Notes: generated by a model not told the origin, from the sequence alone. A stretch of DNA of 64,000 bases from Maribacter sp. HTCC2170 (GCF_000153165.2 NC_014472.1:1485501-1549500); one strand, 5' to 3'; positions 17,127-26,397 are shown, counted from the first letter of the stretch. Made by a program: numbers and translations.

Positions 17127-19487
17127 TTAGAAGTCCAAATCATCTAAATCATCTGTTTCTTTTGGTGCATTGGGGTCTTCCACTGGTTTTGAACAATCCA
17201 AATTAATTGACATATTCTCAGGTTCAATGAATTCGCCATCAGAGACTCCCAATTCTTCATTTGCGTAATTTTTCTTCATGTACAGTCCCCAAATAGGCAA
17301 TGCCATAGAAGCCCCTTGACCATATCTAAGGGATTTAAAGTGTATAGATCGATTATCACCACCAACCCATACTCCGGTTACCAAATTGGGTACCATTCCC
17401 ATAAACCAACCATCACTTTGATTTTGTGTTGTTCCTGTTTTTCCGGCAATTGGGTTTTTGAACTCATAAGGGTATCCAGTTATAATCTCTTTGAACTCTG
17501 GTCTAGATTTAATTTTATCGTAACCTGTAGTTCGCAAATGAATTCCTGAACCTCCCTGTGTAACCCCTTCCATAAGGTTCACCATTGCATAAGATACTTC
17601 CTTGCTTAATACGTCCTTGGTTACAGGAACATATTCATACAATACTGTCCCGTTTTTATCTTCAATACGGGTAACCATAACCGGTTTCACGAAAACGCCC
17701 TGATTGGCAAAAGCACCATAAGCACCAACCATTTCATAAACATTCATATCTTCCGTTCCCAAAGCAATTGAAGGCACTTCTAAAATATCTCTATTAATTC
17801 CAAGGTTTTTTACAATGGATACAACAGATTTTGGACCAACCATATCTATTAGTTGGGCAGTTATTGAGTTTTTTGAATTGGCCAATCCTCTTTTCAAGGA
17901 ATACATTTCACCAGAAAACCTTCCGCTTGAGTTGTCGGGACACCAAGCTTCCATATTTCCGTGTTTATGTGCCTCTATACAATACTCCAAGTCTGGCAGT
18001 TCGTAACAAGGTGATAATCTCAACTGATCGATAGCAGCCGCATAAACGAAAGGTTTAAAGGTTGAGCCCGCTTGGCGTTTACCTTGGTACACATTATCAT
18101 ATTGAAAATGCCTGTAATCAACGCCTCCGACCCAAGCTTTTACATGTCCGGTTTGTGGTTCCATGGACATCATTGCCGTTCTTAAGTGCGTTTTATAATA
18201 CCTGATTGAATCTATCGGAGTCATGATAGTATCTTTTTCATGACCTTCACTCTTCCAATCAAAGACAGCCATTTCAGTCTTTTTTGTAAAAGAACTGCGA
18301 ATATCCTTTTCTGATTTGCCTTGTTTTTTCATTTGTCGCCAACGATCAGAAGTTTTTATGGCCTGTTCCATAATTCGGTCTATCTCCTCTTTTTCCAGAT
18401 TTAGGAAAGGAGCAGTTCTGTTCCGCTCAGGTGTATTCTGATGAAAAAACTCAGCTTGTAACTTTTTCATATGTTCCTGAACTGCCTCTTCAGCATTCAA
18501 TTGCATACGGGAATCTATAGTAGTGTAAATTTTTAATCCATCTAAATAAAGACTCCATTTATCACGTTCACCTTCAACCGCAGGCTTTGGGTTCTTTGCT
18601 ATCCACTTGTTCATAAAGCCTTGAAGGTACATTCTAAAATAGGTGGCAAGGCCTACACTATGGGACTGTGGATGGTAATTTAAATCCAATTCCAGAGCTT
18701 GTAAAGAGTCTTTTTCTGCTTCAGTTATATATTCATATCTACCTAATTGACGTAAAACGAGGTTTCTTTTATTCTGTGTTCTCTCAGGGCGGCGTAATGG
18801 GTTGTACAAAGAGGAATTCTGTAACATGCCTACTAGCATTGCAGATTCTTCCATTTTCAAATGTTTTGGCTCTTTACCAAAGTAGATTCTTGATGCAGAT
18901 TGAATTCCATCTGCATTATTGCCGAAATCATAAATGTTCAGATACATCGTTATAATTTCTTCTTTGGTATACCTTCGTTCTAGTTGTGTGGAGATTACGT
19001 ATTCTTTCGCTTTTTGTTTTATTCGTTCAATAGGGTTTCTTGATTTAGCACCAACATAAATTTGTCCTGCAAGCTGCTGTGTGATGGTACTTCCACCACC
19101 GCGACTACCTAAGTAGAAGAGTGCTCGCAATGTTCCAAACCAATCAATACCAGAATGGTTATAAAATCGAATATCTTCACTAGCGACAAGAACATCTATT
19201 AAGTTTTGTGGAAGGTCTTCATAACTCACATCTGTACGATTATCATCAAGATAAAACTTACCAAGAACTTCATCGTCGGATGATATGATTTGGGATGCCA
19301 AATTGGTCTGTGGGTTTTCTAGAGCTTCATATGTCGGTAGTGGTCCAAGCCATCCCCAAGAAGCCGATAAAAATAACAATGCAACGGATAGCACTCCAGT
19401 GGCAAAAAGAATCCAAAACCATTTAATAAAACTAATAAAACTGTTTTTTGATGTTTTTCTTTTGGTCTTTGCCATACGTTTACTCAT
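17127..19487 (-). CDS. Bifunctional penicillin-binding protein 1A (glycosyltransferase/transpeptidase)
   Basis: A 786-residue class A PBP, which polymerises and cross-links peptidoglycan in the periplasm. A lysine-rich cytoplasmic N-terminus is followed by one membrane helix (about 22-42). The GT51 domain carries the catalytic E104 in SEDIRFYNHSGID and the second motif GGSTITQQLA (131-140). The transpeptidase domain has S475-TFK478, S538-KN540 and K683-TG685. Its C-terminus is acidic (ETDDLDDLDF). Its start overlaps the end of gldH by eight bases, so the two genes are translationally coupled. Confidence 0.95.
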   Translation of the reverse strand: MSKRMAKTKRKTSKNSFISFIKWFWILFATGVLSVALLFLSASWGWLGPLPTYEALENPQTNLASQIISSDDEVLGKFYLDDNRTDVSYEDLPQNLIDVLVASEDIRFYNHSGIDWFGTLRALFYLGSRGGGSTITQQLAGQIYVGAKSRNPIERIKQKAKEYVISTQLERRYTKEEIITMYLNIYDFGNNADGIQSASRIYFGKEPKHLKMEESAMLVGMLQNSSLYNPLRRPERTQNKRNLVLRQLGRYEYITEAEKDSLQALELDLNYHPQSHSVGLATYFRMYLQGFMNKWIAKNPKPAVEGERDKWSLYLDGLKIYTTIDSRMQLNAEEAVQEHMKKLQAEFFHQNTPERNRTAPFLNLEKEEIDRIMEQAIKTSDRWRQMKKQGKSEKDIRSSFTKKTEMAVFDWKSEGHEKDTIMTPIDSIRYYKTHLRTAMMSMEPQTGHVKAWVGGVDYRHFQYDNVYQGKRQAGSTFKPFVYAAAIDQLRLSPCYELPDLEYCIEAHKHGNMEAWCPDNSSGRFSGEMYSLKRGLANSKNSITAQLIDMVGPKSVVSIVKNLGINRDILEVPSIALGTEDMNVYEMVGAYGAFANQGVFVKPVMVTRIEDKNGTVLYEYVPVTKDVLSKEVSYAMVNLMEGVTQGGSGIHLRTTGYDKIKSRPEFKEIITGYPYEFKNPIAGKTGTTQNQSDGWFMGMVPNLVTGVWVGGDNRSIHFKSLRYGQGASMALPIWGLYMKKNYANEELGVSDGEFIEPENMSINLDCSKPVEDPNAPKETDDLDDLDF

Positions 19488-19965
19488 TACTTTTTACAAT
19501 TTCATACCCGACATCTGTAATGCCTTCGAGGTTAATAATCCCATCTAAATTGCCGTTTTTACGCATGGCATGGGACAACCGTAATGTATATACGCCTGAA
19601 GAGGAAAAAACGATGTTTTCTTTATACCATAGTTTATTTTCTTTAGTATTTGCATACCCTTTACCTAACCATGTGCCGTCCGGTTTGGCCATTATAAACT
19701 CCAAAGTATCAGTGACAGTGTCACCATTTGGTTTATCAAGTTCCGCTATTAAAAATAGATTGCTGTACAGAAAAGTATTATCGTTGCGCACATTGATATA
19801 CACATGATGATTTTGAACGGTGTCCATCTCAGAAAAAGTGAATTCCACAATATTATCTTTGTTCCAAGCACCATTATTTGTTGCCTTAAAGCCTGTTTTC
19901 ACCAGAGAATCATCACAGGAAACCATTAAGGCAATAAACACAAATGATAAAAGTACCCTATGCAT
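19480..19965 (-). CDS. gldH: Gliding motility lipoprotein GldH
   Basis: A 161-residue lipoprotein from the ATG at 19965, chosen because it gives a signal peptide and lipobox (LMVSC, lipidated C17). The longer ORF upstream runs through the ricT gene. GldH is one of the lipoproteins needed for gliding motility in Flavobacterium. The FKATNNGAWNKDNIVEFTF stretch and the TFLYSNLFLIAEL segment are familiar from this family. It overlaps ricT by eight bases at its start and the PBP gene by eight at its end, forming a tight operon. Function in the machinery is not resolved in the literature I recall. Confidence 0.88.
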   Translation of the reverse strand: MHRVLLSFVFIALMVSCDDSLVKTGFKATNNGAWNKDNIVEFTFSEMDTVQNHHVYINVRNDNTFLYSNLFLIAELDKPNGDTVTDTLEFIMAKPDGTWLGKGYANTKENKLWYKENIVFSSSGVYTLRLSHAMRKNGNLDGIINLEGITDVGYEIVKSNE

Positions 19966-21124
19966 TTTTTTGTCGTCTTTTTCTATTATCGTTTCTTCTC
20001 CTTTTGCTTTTGTTTCGGTTATTTCGGCGTTTTGGCTTGTCAAAACGGGTTAGACTGTCTTGACCCACAACATTCTCGAAAACTACCTTTTCTTCAATAA
20101 TATTGTCAGCAGCATATTCCTCTAAGCTTGCAACTTTTTCTTTCTTTTTGTTTTTTGCAACAATTTCAATTACTTGATCCTTTGAAAGTATGTGCCAGTT
20201 GGCAGGTTCATCTTTATAAGAAAACCACAATGTGGCCTTAAAAATGTCGGACTTTTGACAGAACGCCATTCCCTTTTCAGTAAATAGTTTGGTGTCCTGA
20301 GGCGGAAAATCTTTCAAGGCTTCCAAATACAAATCGAGTTCATAATTAAGGCAGCATTTTAATTTACCGCATTGTCCCGCAAGTTTTTGGGGGTTTAGAG
20401 AAAGCTGTTGGTAACGCGCTGCCGAAGTACTCACTGACCTAAAATCAGTCAACCACGTAGAACAACACAATTCTCTACCGCAAGAGCCAATACCCCCTAA
20501 GCGTTGGGCCTCTTGACGGTAACCAATCTGGCGCATTTCGATACGAATTCCAAAGGCTTTGGCCATATCTTTTATCAATTGTCGAAAATCGACCCGTTCT
20601 TCCGCTGTATAATAAAAAGTTGCTTTCGACCCATCACCTTGAAACTCAACATCAGAGATTTTCATCTGCAATTTTAGAATTATGGCAATTTCCCGGGAAC
20701 GTTTCTTTATTTCTTCTTCTCTATCCCTTGACTTTTGCCAAATGTCGATGTCTTTTTGGGTAGCTTTTCGATATAATTTTGCAATCTCCTCAGAGTCGGA
20801 TTTCACCTTTTTCTTTTTCATTTGCACTTTAACAAGTTCCCCTGTTAATGTAACCATGCCAATATCATGACCTGATTGTGCTTGGGTGGCGACTATGTCA
20901 CCAATTGAAAGTGATAGGTTTTCTGTATTCCTGAAGAACTCTTTTCTGCTATTTTTAAATCGGACCTCAACAACGTCAAACGGTTTTGCACCACTTGGAA
21001 GTGACATGTTGGAAAGCCAATCAAATACCGTTAATTTATTACAGCCGTCTGTGCCACAAGTACCATTGTTCTTGCACCCTTTTGGCTGTCCATCCTTACC
21101 GGTTGAACAACTGTTACAACCCAT
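19958..21124 (-). CDS. ricT: PSP1/RicT-family regulatory iron-sulfur protein
   Basis: A PSP1-domain protein of 388 residues from the ATG at 21124; the frame extends 14 codons further, but the shorter start gives the Cys-rich N-terminus MGCNSCSTGKDG. Clusters of cysteines are seen at the N-terminus (C3, C6, C17, C23, C28), then in the PSP1 core as SCGRELCCSTWL and GQCGKLKCCLNYE. B. subtilis RicT (YaaT) works with RicA and RicF in a complex with Fe-S clusters that controls RNase Y activity, competence and biofilm. The C-terminal tail is strongly basic (KPKRRNNRNKSKRRR) and not part of the core domain, possibly RNA-binding. RicA and RicF partners are not in the window. Confidence 0.82.
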   Translation of the reverse strand: MGCNSCSTGKDGQPKGCKNNGTCGTDGCNKLTVFDWLSNMSLPSGAKPFDVVEVRFKNSRKEFFRNTENLSLSIGDIVATQAQSGHDIGMVTLTGELVKVQMKKKKVKSDSEEIAKLYRKATQKDIDIWQKSRDREEEIKKRSREIAIILKLQMKISDVEFQGDGSKATFYYTAEERVDFRQLIKDMAKAFGIRIEMRQIGYRQEAQRLGGIGSCGRELCCSTWLTDFRSVSTSAARYQQLSLNPQKLAGQCGKLKCCLNYELDLYLEALKDFPPQDTKLFTEKGMAFCQKSDIFKATLWFSYKDEPANWHILSKDQVIEIVAKNKKKEKVASLEEYAADNIIEEKVVFENVVGQDSLTRFDKPKRRNNRNKSKRRRNDNRKRRQKNA

Positions 21125-21262
21125 ATTTTGTATCTTGATTTGGGAAAAACCAAAAATTTTCCCCAAAAAAGGTTCATATTAATCTTAAATGTAAAGATAG
21201 TATAATTTGTTGCAGATATAAAGCATGCTCTTGCAATTGAAAAAATACCCTGTCTACAGTTC

Positions 21263-22294
21263 TTATTTTTTAAACTTCAAAACCTCGGAACGTCCTTTTT
21301 TGAAGATTTTATTACTCGCAGTTTTCCCTTTTCGCAACCTTTTTTGCTCCTCAAAGGGCAATGCTGAAACATTCTTACATTCCTGAGAGCAACAATCACT
21401 CATTTTTTTTGCGCATTCCTCACATTGGATAAATAACAGGTGGCATGCCTCATTGGCACAGTTTACATGAGTATCGCAAGCCTTACCACATTGATGGCAT
21501 TGAGCTATGATATCTTCTGAAATACGCTCACCTCTTCTATGGTCAAAGACAAAATTCTTTCCAATAAACTTGTTTTCTAGATTTTGGTCATTGGCCTGTC
21601 TTGCGTATTCAATAATACCCCCTTCCAACTGATAGACATTTTTGAAACCTTTGTGCTTATAGTATGCGCTTGCCTTTTCACAACGAATACCTCCTGTGCA
21701 GTACATGACCAGTTTCTTGTTCTCTTTGAAGTCTTCAAGGTCTTTCTCTATTATATCCAACGAATCACGAAAAGTATCAACGTCAGGTGTAATGGCATTT
21801 TTAAAATGGCCTATTTCACTTTCATAATGATTACGCATATCAACTAAAACCGTATTGGAATCTTCAATAAGTTCATTGAATTTAACGGCGTTTACATGGA
21901 TCCCTATATTGGTAACATCAAAAGTCTCGTCATTAAGACCATCTGCCAAAATCTTCTTCCTGACCTTTACCTTTAACTTTAAGAAAGATTTGTTGTCCTG
22001 CTCTATGGCTATGTTCAATCGTACATCTTTCAAAAAAGATATGCTGTCCAAATGATTTTTAAAGGAATCAAAGTTTTCAGCTGGAACCGATAATTGGGCA
22101 TTTATGCCCTCATTCGCAACATAAATCCGTCCCAAAACATCAATTTCATTCCAATTGATGAATAAATGATTTCTAAAAATAGAAAGGTTCCCTATGTGTG
22201 CATATTGGTAAAAGGAAATTGTTAAACGTTCTTGTCCCGCTTGTTCAATAAGAGATTCCCTTTCCTTTGCACTTAATGTATTGTACAGTTGCAT
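21263..22294 (-). CDS. trhO: tRNA uridine-34 hydroxylase, rhodanese family (TrhO/YceA)
   Basis: 343 residues from the ATG at 22294. It has an N-terminal ferredoxin-like/acylphosphatase-like domain (about 20-120), a rhodanese domain with active-site C199 in MYCTGGIRC (residues 197-205), and a Cys-rich C-terminal tail with CHQCGKAC, CANEAC and CEEC repeats that probably binds zinc. TrhO uses O2 to convert U34 of certain tRNAs to 5-hydroxyuridine. It is the downstream member of a same-strand run with a ferredoxin and TrhP, about 55 bp after the ferredoxin gene. An ordinary sulfurtransferase function is possible but the overall architecture is the TrhO one. Confidence 0.9.
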   Translation of the reverse strand: MQLYNTLSAKERESLIEQAGQERLTISFYQYAHIGNLSIFRNHLFINWNEIDVLGRIYVANEGINAQLSVPAENFDSFKNHLDSISFLKDVRLNIAIEQDNKSFLKLKVKVRKKILADGLNDETFDVTNIGIHVNAVKFNELIEDSNTVLVDMRNHYESEIGHFKNAITPDVDTFRDSLDIIEKDLEDFKENKKLVMYCTGGIRCEKASAYYKHKGFKNVYQLEGGIIEYARQANDQNLENKFIGKNFVFDHRRGERISEDIIAQCHQCGKACDTHVNCANEACHLLFIQCEECAKKMSDCCSQECKNVSALPFEEQKRLRKGKTASNKIFKKGRSEVLKFKK

Positions 22295-22349
22295 GCTATA
22301 CCAATCGTTTAAGTTAAAGAATAGTTTAAACGACAAAGATAGAATAATC

Positions 22350-22580
22350 CTAAGTTATTTTGGTGGTTATAATCTTCACCGGGCAAGCCAACTGTGCCTG
22401 TAAACAAGGTTCGTAAGTACTATGGTCATGGGATTTGATGGTAAAAAACCCTTTCTTTTCTGTAGATTTCAACAAAACGGTCTTTCCATCTTTTTTGGAC
22501 ATTTGAAATTGTTCGGGTGCCAGTTCAACACAATAATTGCACCCAATACATTTTTTACGTTGTAGCGTAACAACTACCAT
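22350..22580 (-). CDS. Small [4Fe-4S] ferredoxin between trhO and trhP
   Basis: 76 residues. C11, C14 and C17 (CIGCNYC) with C66 in ACPVK form the four ligands of a single [4Fe-4S] cluster; C59 is an extra cysteine. The region between is a polar loop of about 45 residues. The gene starts exactly at the end of the trhP gene (22580), with a one-base overlap, so its synthesis is coupled to trhP. A single-cluster ferredoxin is a plausible electron carrier for TrhP or for TrhO, but the redox chemistry of neither is proven to need one. Confidence 0.82.
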   Translation of the reverse strand: MVVVTLQRKKCIGCNYCVELAPEQFQMSKKDGKTVLLKSTEKKGFFTIKSHDHSTYEPCLQAQLACPVKIITTKIT

Positions 22581-23821
22581 TATTCTTGGACTATTTTATA
22601 CAATTTATCAGAAGGGCGGACCTTAAACCCTGTAGGGATTGTACAATTATGGCCTTTTTTTACTTGGTCAGCTATGACATCGTCAACCATCATTTCTTTT
22701 AGTTCCAATTCTTCAACCCCAGTTGTAGGACCCGTGATCAGCAACTTGTCCCCGACTTTTATATCAAAAGCTTCAATTTTGAATTCAGCGATACCAGGCC
22801 TTGGATAATAATGAATTCCCTTACCAACATACAATTTCTTTTGAGTGGCATGAGAACCAGAACCGTCACTCCATTCTCCAAGTTTTTGACCCAAGTAATA
22901 ACCGCTCCAAAACCCCCTATTATACACTTTTTCAAGCTCAACCATCCAATCTTCTATCTTTTCTTTGGAGTAGGTATTATTTTCATGGGAATCTATAGCA
23001 TCTCTATATGTTTTTATAACGGTAGCTACATATTCAGGTGCCCTACCTCTACCTTCAATCTTCAAAACTTTTACACCTGCTTCAATTATTTGATCCAAAA
23101 AATCAATTGTACACAGGTCTTTCGGTGACATCATATATTCATTGTCCAACTCAATCTCAAAACCACTTTCCTGATCAATAACTGTGTATTTCTTGCGGCA
23201 GTTCTGCTTGCAAGCACCTCTATTTGCCGATGAATTATGGGAGTGTAGACTTAGGTAACATTTCCCAGACACAGCCATACACAAAGCCCCGTGTCCAAAA
23301 ATCTCAACTTCAATTAGATTGCCAGAAGGCCCTTTTACCTCTTCCTTTTGTATTTGATTACAAATGTTTTTGATCTGTCGTAAACTTAACTCGCGACTCA
23401 AAACCACTGTATCTGCAAATAAGGAGTAAAACTTTACAGCTTCAATATTGGTGATGTTGATTTGGGTTGAAATATGGACTTCCAAATTTATTTGCCTAGC
23501 ATAGGCAATCACAGCTTGATCCATGGCTATCACCGCCGTAATATTGGCTTTTTTGGCCAAATTCAGAATGGTTTTTATTACTGAAAGGTCATGGTCATAT
23601 ATAATCGTGTTAAGGGTAAGATAGGTCCTAATATTCTTTTTAATACATCGGCTTGCAATCTCGGGCAAATCCTCCAAAGTAAAATTAATACTTGCCCTGG
23701 CGCGCATATTCAGCTGTTCAACACCAAAGTAAACCGAATCAGCACCATTTTCAATAGCTGCTTGCAAGGATTCAAAATTCCCGGCCGGCGCCATCAATTC
23801 AATTTTTCCACTTGTTGTCAT
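22580..23821 (-). CDS. trhP: U32-family tRNA hydroxylase (TrhP/YegQ-like)
   Basis: 413 residues from the ATG at 23821, which gives the conserved start leading into ELMAPAGNFESLQAA. Length and lack of a DUF3656 extension fit TrhP (YegQ) rather than RlhA. Conserved cysteines C181, C188, C204 and C208 (in GALCMAVSGKCYLS and GACKQNC) supply the expected Fe-S ligands. TrhP is a prephenate-dependent tRNA U34 5-hydroxylase in E. coli. It is the first gene of a three-gene block with the ferredoxin and TrhO. Other U32 relatives act on ubiquinone or rRNA, so the RNA target should be regarded as likely, not proven. Confidence 0.88.
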   Translation of the reverse strand: MTTSGKIELMAPAGNFESLQAAIENGADSVYFGVEQLNMRARASINFTLEDLPEIASRCIKKNIRTYLTLNTIIYDHDLSVIKTILNLAKKANITAVIAMDQAVIAYARQINLEVHISTQINITNIEAVKFYSLFADTVVLSRELSLRQIKNICNQIQKEEVKGPSGNLIEVEIFGHGALCMAVSGKCYLSLHSHNSSANRGACKQNCRKKYTVIDQESGFEIELDNEYMMSPKDLCTIDFLDQIIEAGVKVLKIEGRGRAPEYVATVIKTYRDAIDSHENNTYSKEKIEDWMVELEKVYNRGFWSGYYLGQKLGEWSDGSGSHATQKKLYVGKGIHYYPRPGIAEFKIEAFDIKVGDKLLITGPTTGVEELELKEMMVDDVIADQVKKGHNCTIPTGFKVRPSDKLYKIVQE

Positions 23822-23929
23822 ACCTGCAAGGTCTTTGATTTTGGACCGCAAAGATACGTTTTATAAGAAAATTAATAAGTAAGCCCAATATCTTGTGTAT
23901 TGTAACTCTAAAATCTGAATGTATTGCAT

Positions 23930-23959
23930 AAAAAAGAGTCTTGAAATTTCAAGACTCTT
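23930..23959 (-). terminator. 26-bp perfect palindrome with T-run, minus-strand terminator
   Basis: The palindrome spans 23934-23959 (arm AAGAGTCTTGAAA) and is followed on the minus strand by six T residues. It is oriented to end a transcript coming from the recA side, but it lies upstream of trhP, not downstream of any annotated gene. A short RNA made in this interval is the simplest explanation. Confidence 0.85.
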
Positions 23960-24065
23960 AATTGGCCACTCCATTTTTTCTTTTTCATAGCATTCTTAAA
24001 ATGCAAAAGGGAAATGACCACCGTTGACCATTGTCCTGAGACAAATGGTTTATATATAGAGTTAG

Positions 24066-24145
24066 TATATACAGTTTTTAGTAAGATGTACTTTTTGCAA
24101 AAAGGTTGCGTCATAAAAAAATACAGCACCTAAAAACTGTGTATA
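24066..24145. repeat. Long inverted repeat with nested palindrome, recA-trhP intergenic region
   Basis: Arms TATATACAGTTTTTAG (24066-24081) and CTAAAAACTGTGTATA (24130-24145) are complementary at 15 of 16 positions, with 48 bp between them. Inside lies the perfect 14-bp palindrome CTTTTTGCAAAAAG (24091-24104). The whole 391-bp space between trhP and recA holds this element, the 26-bp palindromic terminator at 23934-23959 and no convincing gene. The element could be an operator for divergent transcription or part of a structured RNA. Confidence 0.7.
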
Positions 24146-24212
24146 AAATAATTTGGGGCAATGGTTTTATGAAAAAAGAATTGGTAAATTAGCGTTCCTA
24201 ATTTTATACGAA

Positions 24213-25217
24213 ATGAGTTCTGAAAAAGAAGCAAAATTAAAAGCATTAAAACTAACCCTTGATAAATTGGACAAGACTTACGGCAAAGGTGCCGTAATGA
24301 AAATGGGAGATAGTGTTGTAGAAGATGTTGAAGTAATCCCATCTGGTTCTCTAGGTCTTGATATTGCCCTCGGTGTTGGTGGTTACCCACGCGGCAGGGT
24401 TATTGAAATTTATGGTCCCGAATCTTCTGGTAAGACGACCTTAACACTACATGCGATTGCAGAAGCACAAAAAAATGGTGGAATAGCAGCTTTTATTGAT
24501 GCGGAACATGCTTTTGATCGTTTTTATGCCGAAAAATTAGGTATTGATATTGACAACCTCATTATTTCGCAACCAGACAATGGTGAACAGGCCTTGGAAA
24601 TTGCTGATAATTTAATCCGTTCAGGAGCAATTGATATCGTAGTGGTCGATTCTGTTGCCGCCTTAACTCCAAAGAGCGAGATTGAAGGTGAAATGGGAGA
24701 CTCAAAAATGGGGCTGCATGCAAGACTAATGTCACAAGCCTTAAGAAAATTGACAGGGTCAATCAGTAAAACCCATTGCACAGTTATATTTATCAACCAG
24801 TTAAGAGAAAAAATTGGGGTTATGTTCGGTAATCCAGAAACTACAACAGGTGGTAATGCTCTTAAATTCTATGCCTCCGTTCGTTTGGATATTCGTCGTT
24901 CAACACAAATCAAAGATACAGACGGTGCCGTGCGAGGAAACAAAACAAGAGTAAAAGTTGTTAAAAACAAAGTTGCCCCGCCCTTTAGATTAGCCGAGTT
25001 CGATATCATGTATGGTGAAGGTATTTCTAAGGTTGGTGAAATCATAGATTTAGGTGTTGAATATGAAATCATAAAGAAAAGTGGTTCTTGGTTCAGTTAT
25101 GGTGATACTAAACTTGGTCAAGGTAGAGATGCTGTAAAAGCGTTACTAAATGATAATCCAGAATTATATGAAGAACTTGATGTAAAAATTCGTGAGGCCA
25201 TTACAACAGTAAAATAG
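24213..25217 (+). CDS. recA: Recombinase RecA
   Basis: The central homologous-recombination and SOS protein, 334 residues. The ATG at 24213 gives the standard N-terminus [19 protein letters not shown]; the frame continues upstream only through an unlikely TTG. Walker A is GPESSGKT at 68-75, and the [21 protein letters not shown] and [22 protein letters not shown] motifs are all present. The C-terminus is short (ending AITTVK) compared with acidic-tailed proteobacterial RecA. It has its own terminator and a structured upstream region shared with trhP. Confidence 0.98.
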   Translation: MSSEKEAKLKALKLTLDKLDKTYGKGAVMKMGDSVVEDVEVIPSGSLGLDIALGVGGYPRGRVIEIYGPESSGKTTLTLHAIAEAQKNGGIAAFIDAEHAFDRFYAEKLGIDIDNLIISQPDNGEQALEIADNLIRSGAIDIVVVDSVAALTPKSEIEGEMGDSKMGLHARLMSQALRKLTGSISKTHCTVIFINQLREKIGVMFGNPETTTGGNALKFYASVRLDIRRSTQIKDTDGAVRGNKTRVKVVKNKVAPPFRLAEFDIMYGEGISKVGEIIDLGVEYEIIKKSGSWFSYGDTKLGQGRDAVKALLNDNPELYEELDVKIREAITTVK

Positions 25218-25238
25218 GATTCAATCATTAAATAGTAT

Positions 25239-25264
25239 AAGGCACCTTTACGGTGCCTTTTTTT
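25239..25264 (+). terminator. recA terminator
   Basis: Stem AAGGCACC / GGTGCCTT with loop TTTAC and a run of T residues, 21 bp past the recA stop. Confidence 0.95.
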
Positions 25265-25384
25265 GTCCTAATTTTTTGTAGCTCGAAGGAGAATTTCTTG
25301 AGCTGAACAACTTTTCTTGTACCTTAACGACAATAAACGCAACCATAGTCAAATAGTTTCATCTTAGAAATAAATTATCAGCTT

Positions 25385-25804
25385 ATGAAAAGGATGTTTT
25401 TGGCACTATGTGCCCTAGCGGTATCCCTAACCTTTAGTTCTTGCGATTTAGAAGATGATGGCCCAAATTTTCATTTTGTTCCATTACAAATAGAAAGTGT
25501 TGAAATGCCTGAATCGTTTGACCTCGAAGAAACGTATGAAATCAAGGTTACATATATTCTTCCTGATGGGTGTACTTATTATGAAGGTTTTGATGTGTTT
25601 AAGGATGATTTGACCACAAGACAAGTAGTGGCAATCGGCTCACAACGCACTGATGACGAGGCATGCACACAGGCAATTCGTGAAGAAATGGCATCATTCG
25701 ATTTCATAGTGCTTCATAACCAAACATATTTATTCAAATTTTATCAGGGTGAAGATGCAGATGGTAACCGACAATATTTAGAGGTTGAAGTTCCTGTGAA
25801 CTAA
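25385..25804 (+). CDS. Hypothetical lipoprotein
   Basis: A 139-residue protein with a lipoprotein signal peptide: MKRMFLALCALAVSLTFSSC, lipobox FSSC, lipidated C20. The mature part is acidic and reads as a beta-rich domain with two cysteines (in GCTYYEG and EACTQ) that could form a disulfide. No enzyme motif is seen and I do not recognise a named family. It lies 26 bp upstream of an ECF sigma factor gene in the same direction, so it may be co-transcribed with the sigma/anti-sigma pair. Confidence 0.75.
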   Translation: MKRMFLALCALAVSLTFSSCDLEDDGPNFHFVPLQIESVEMPESFDLEETYEIKVTYILPDGCTYYEGFDVFKDDLTTRQVVAIGSQRTDDEACTQAIREEMASFDFIVLHNQTYLFKFYQGEDADGNRQYLEVEVPVN

Positions 25805-25830
25805 ACCTACACCATAACCTAACCAATATT

Positions 25831-26397
25831 TTGAGTCTGGAAGAACTCATAGATAAATGTAAAAAGGGCGATAGAAAGGCGCAGGAGCAGTTATATAGGA
25901 AGTTTTCCCATATACTGTTCGGTATCTGTCTCAAGTATTCGCGCAATAAAACGGAGGCCGAAGATAGTCTCCATGATAGTTTCATGACCATTTTTGAGAA
26001 AATTGGACAGTATAAATCAAAAGGTTCTTTTGAAGGTTGGATCAAAAGGATCACTGTAAACACAGTATTACAGAAATATAGAAAAGAAGAATACTTAAAG
26101 GTAGTTACAGACAATGTGGAAGGGGAGGAAGAAATTGAAACGGAACATACTGATGTTGGTCTCCAAACACTGCTAAAATATATTCAGGAACTCCCAAATA
26201 AATATAGAATGACCTTTAACTTATACGTATTGGACGGTTATTCGCATAAAGAAATAAGTGCAATGTTGGGAACGTCAACTGGAACGTCAAAATCAAATCT
26301 TGCTAGAGCAAGAATGATATTAAAAGAGAAAATCGAAAACAAAACAAACAAGGCAATCATTGGAATTTTAATCATTGCGTTGGGTATAAACTTGTGA
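25831..26397 (+). CDS. ECF-type RNA polymerase sigma factor
   Basis: A 188-residue sigma-70 family member lacking regions 1 and 3. Region 2 covers about 20-90 (KTEAEDSLHDSFMTIF is the core-binding stretch, GWIKRITVNT the -10 recognition area). Region 4 covers about 115-170 (YRMTFNLYVLDGYSHKEISAMLG and SKSNLARARMILKEKI form the helix-turn-helix). The best start is TTG at 25831, since no ATG gives the family N-terminus. A short hydrophobic C-terminal tail, IIGILIIALGINL, is unusual for an ECF sigma. It is followed 58 bp later by a gene whose product looks like its membrane partner. Confidence 0.85.
   Translation: MSLEELIDKCKKGDRKAQEQLYRKFSHILFGICLKYSRNKTEAEDSLHDSFMTIFEKIGQYKSKGSFEGWIKRITVNTVLQKYRKEEYLKVVTDNVEGEEEIETEHTDVGLQTLLKYIQELPNKYRMTFNLYVLDGYSHKEISAMLGTSTGTSKSNLARARMILKEKIENKTNKAIIGILIIALGINL

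Noticed and set aside
23908-24129. 73-codon minus-strand ORF in the trhP-recA gap.
   Set aside because: It runs through the 26-bp palindromic terminator and ends beyond it, and the translated sequence looks random. The region is better read as RNA or control DNA.
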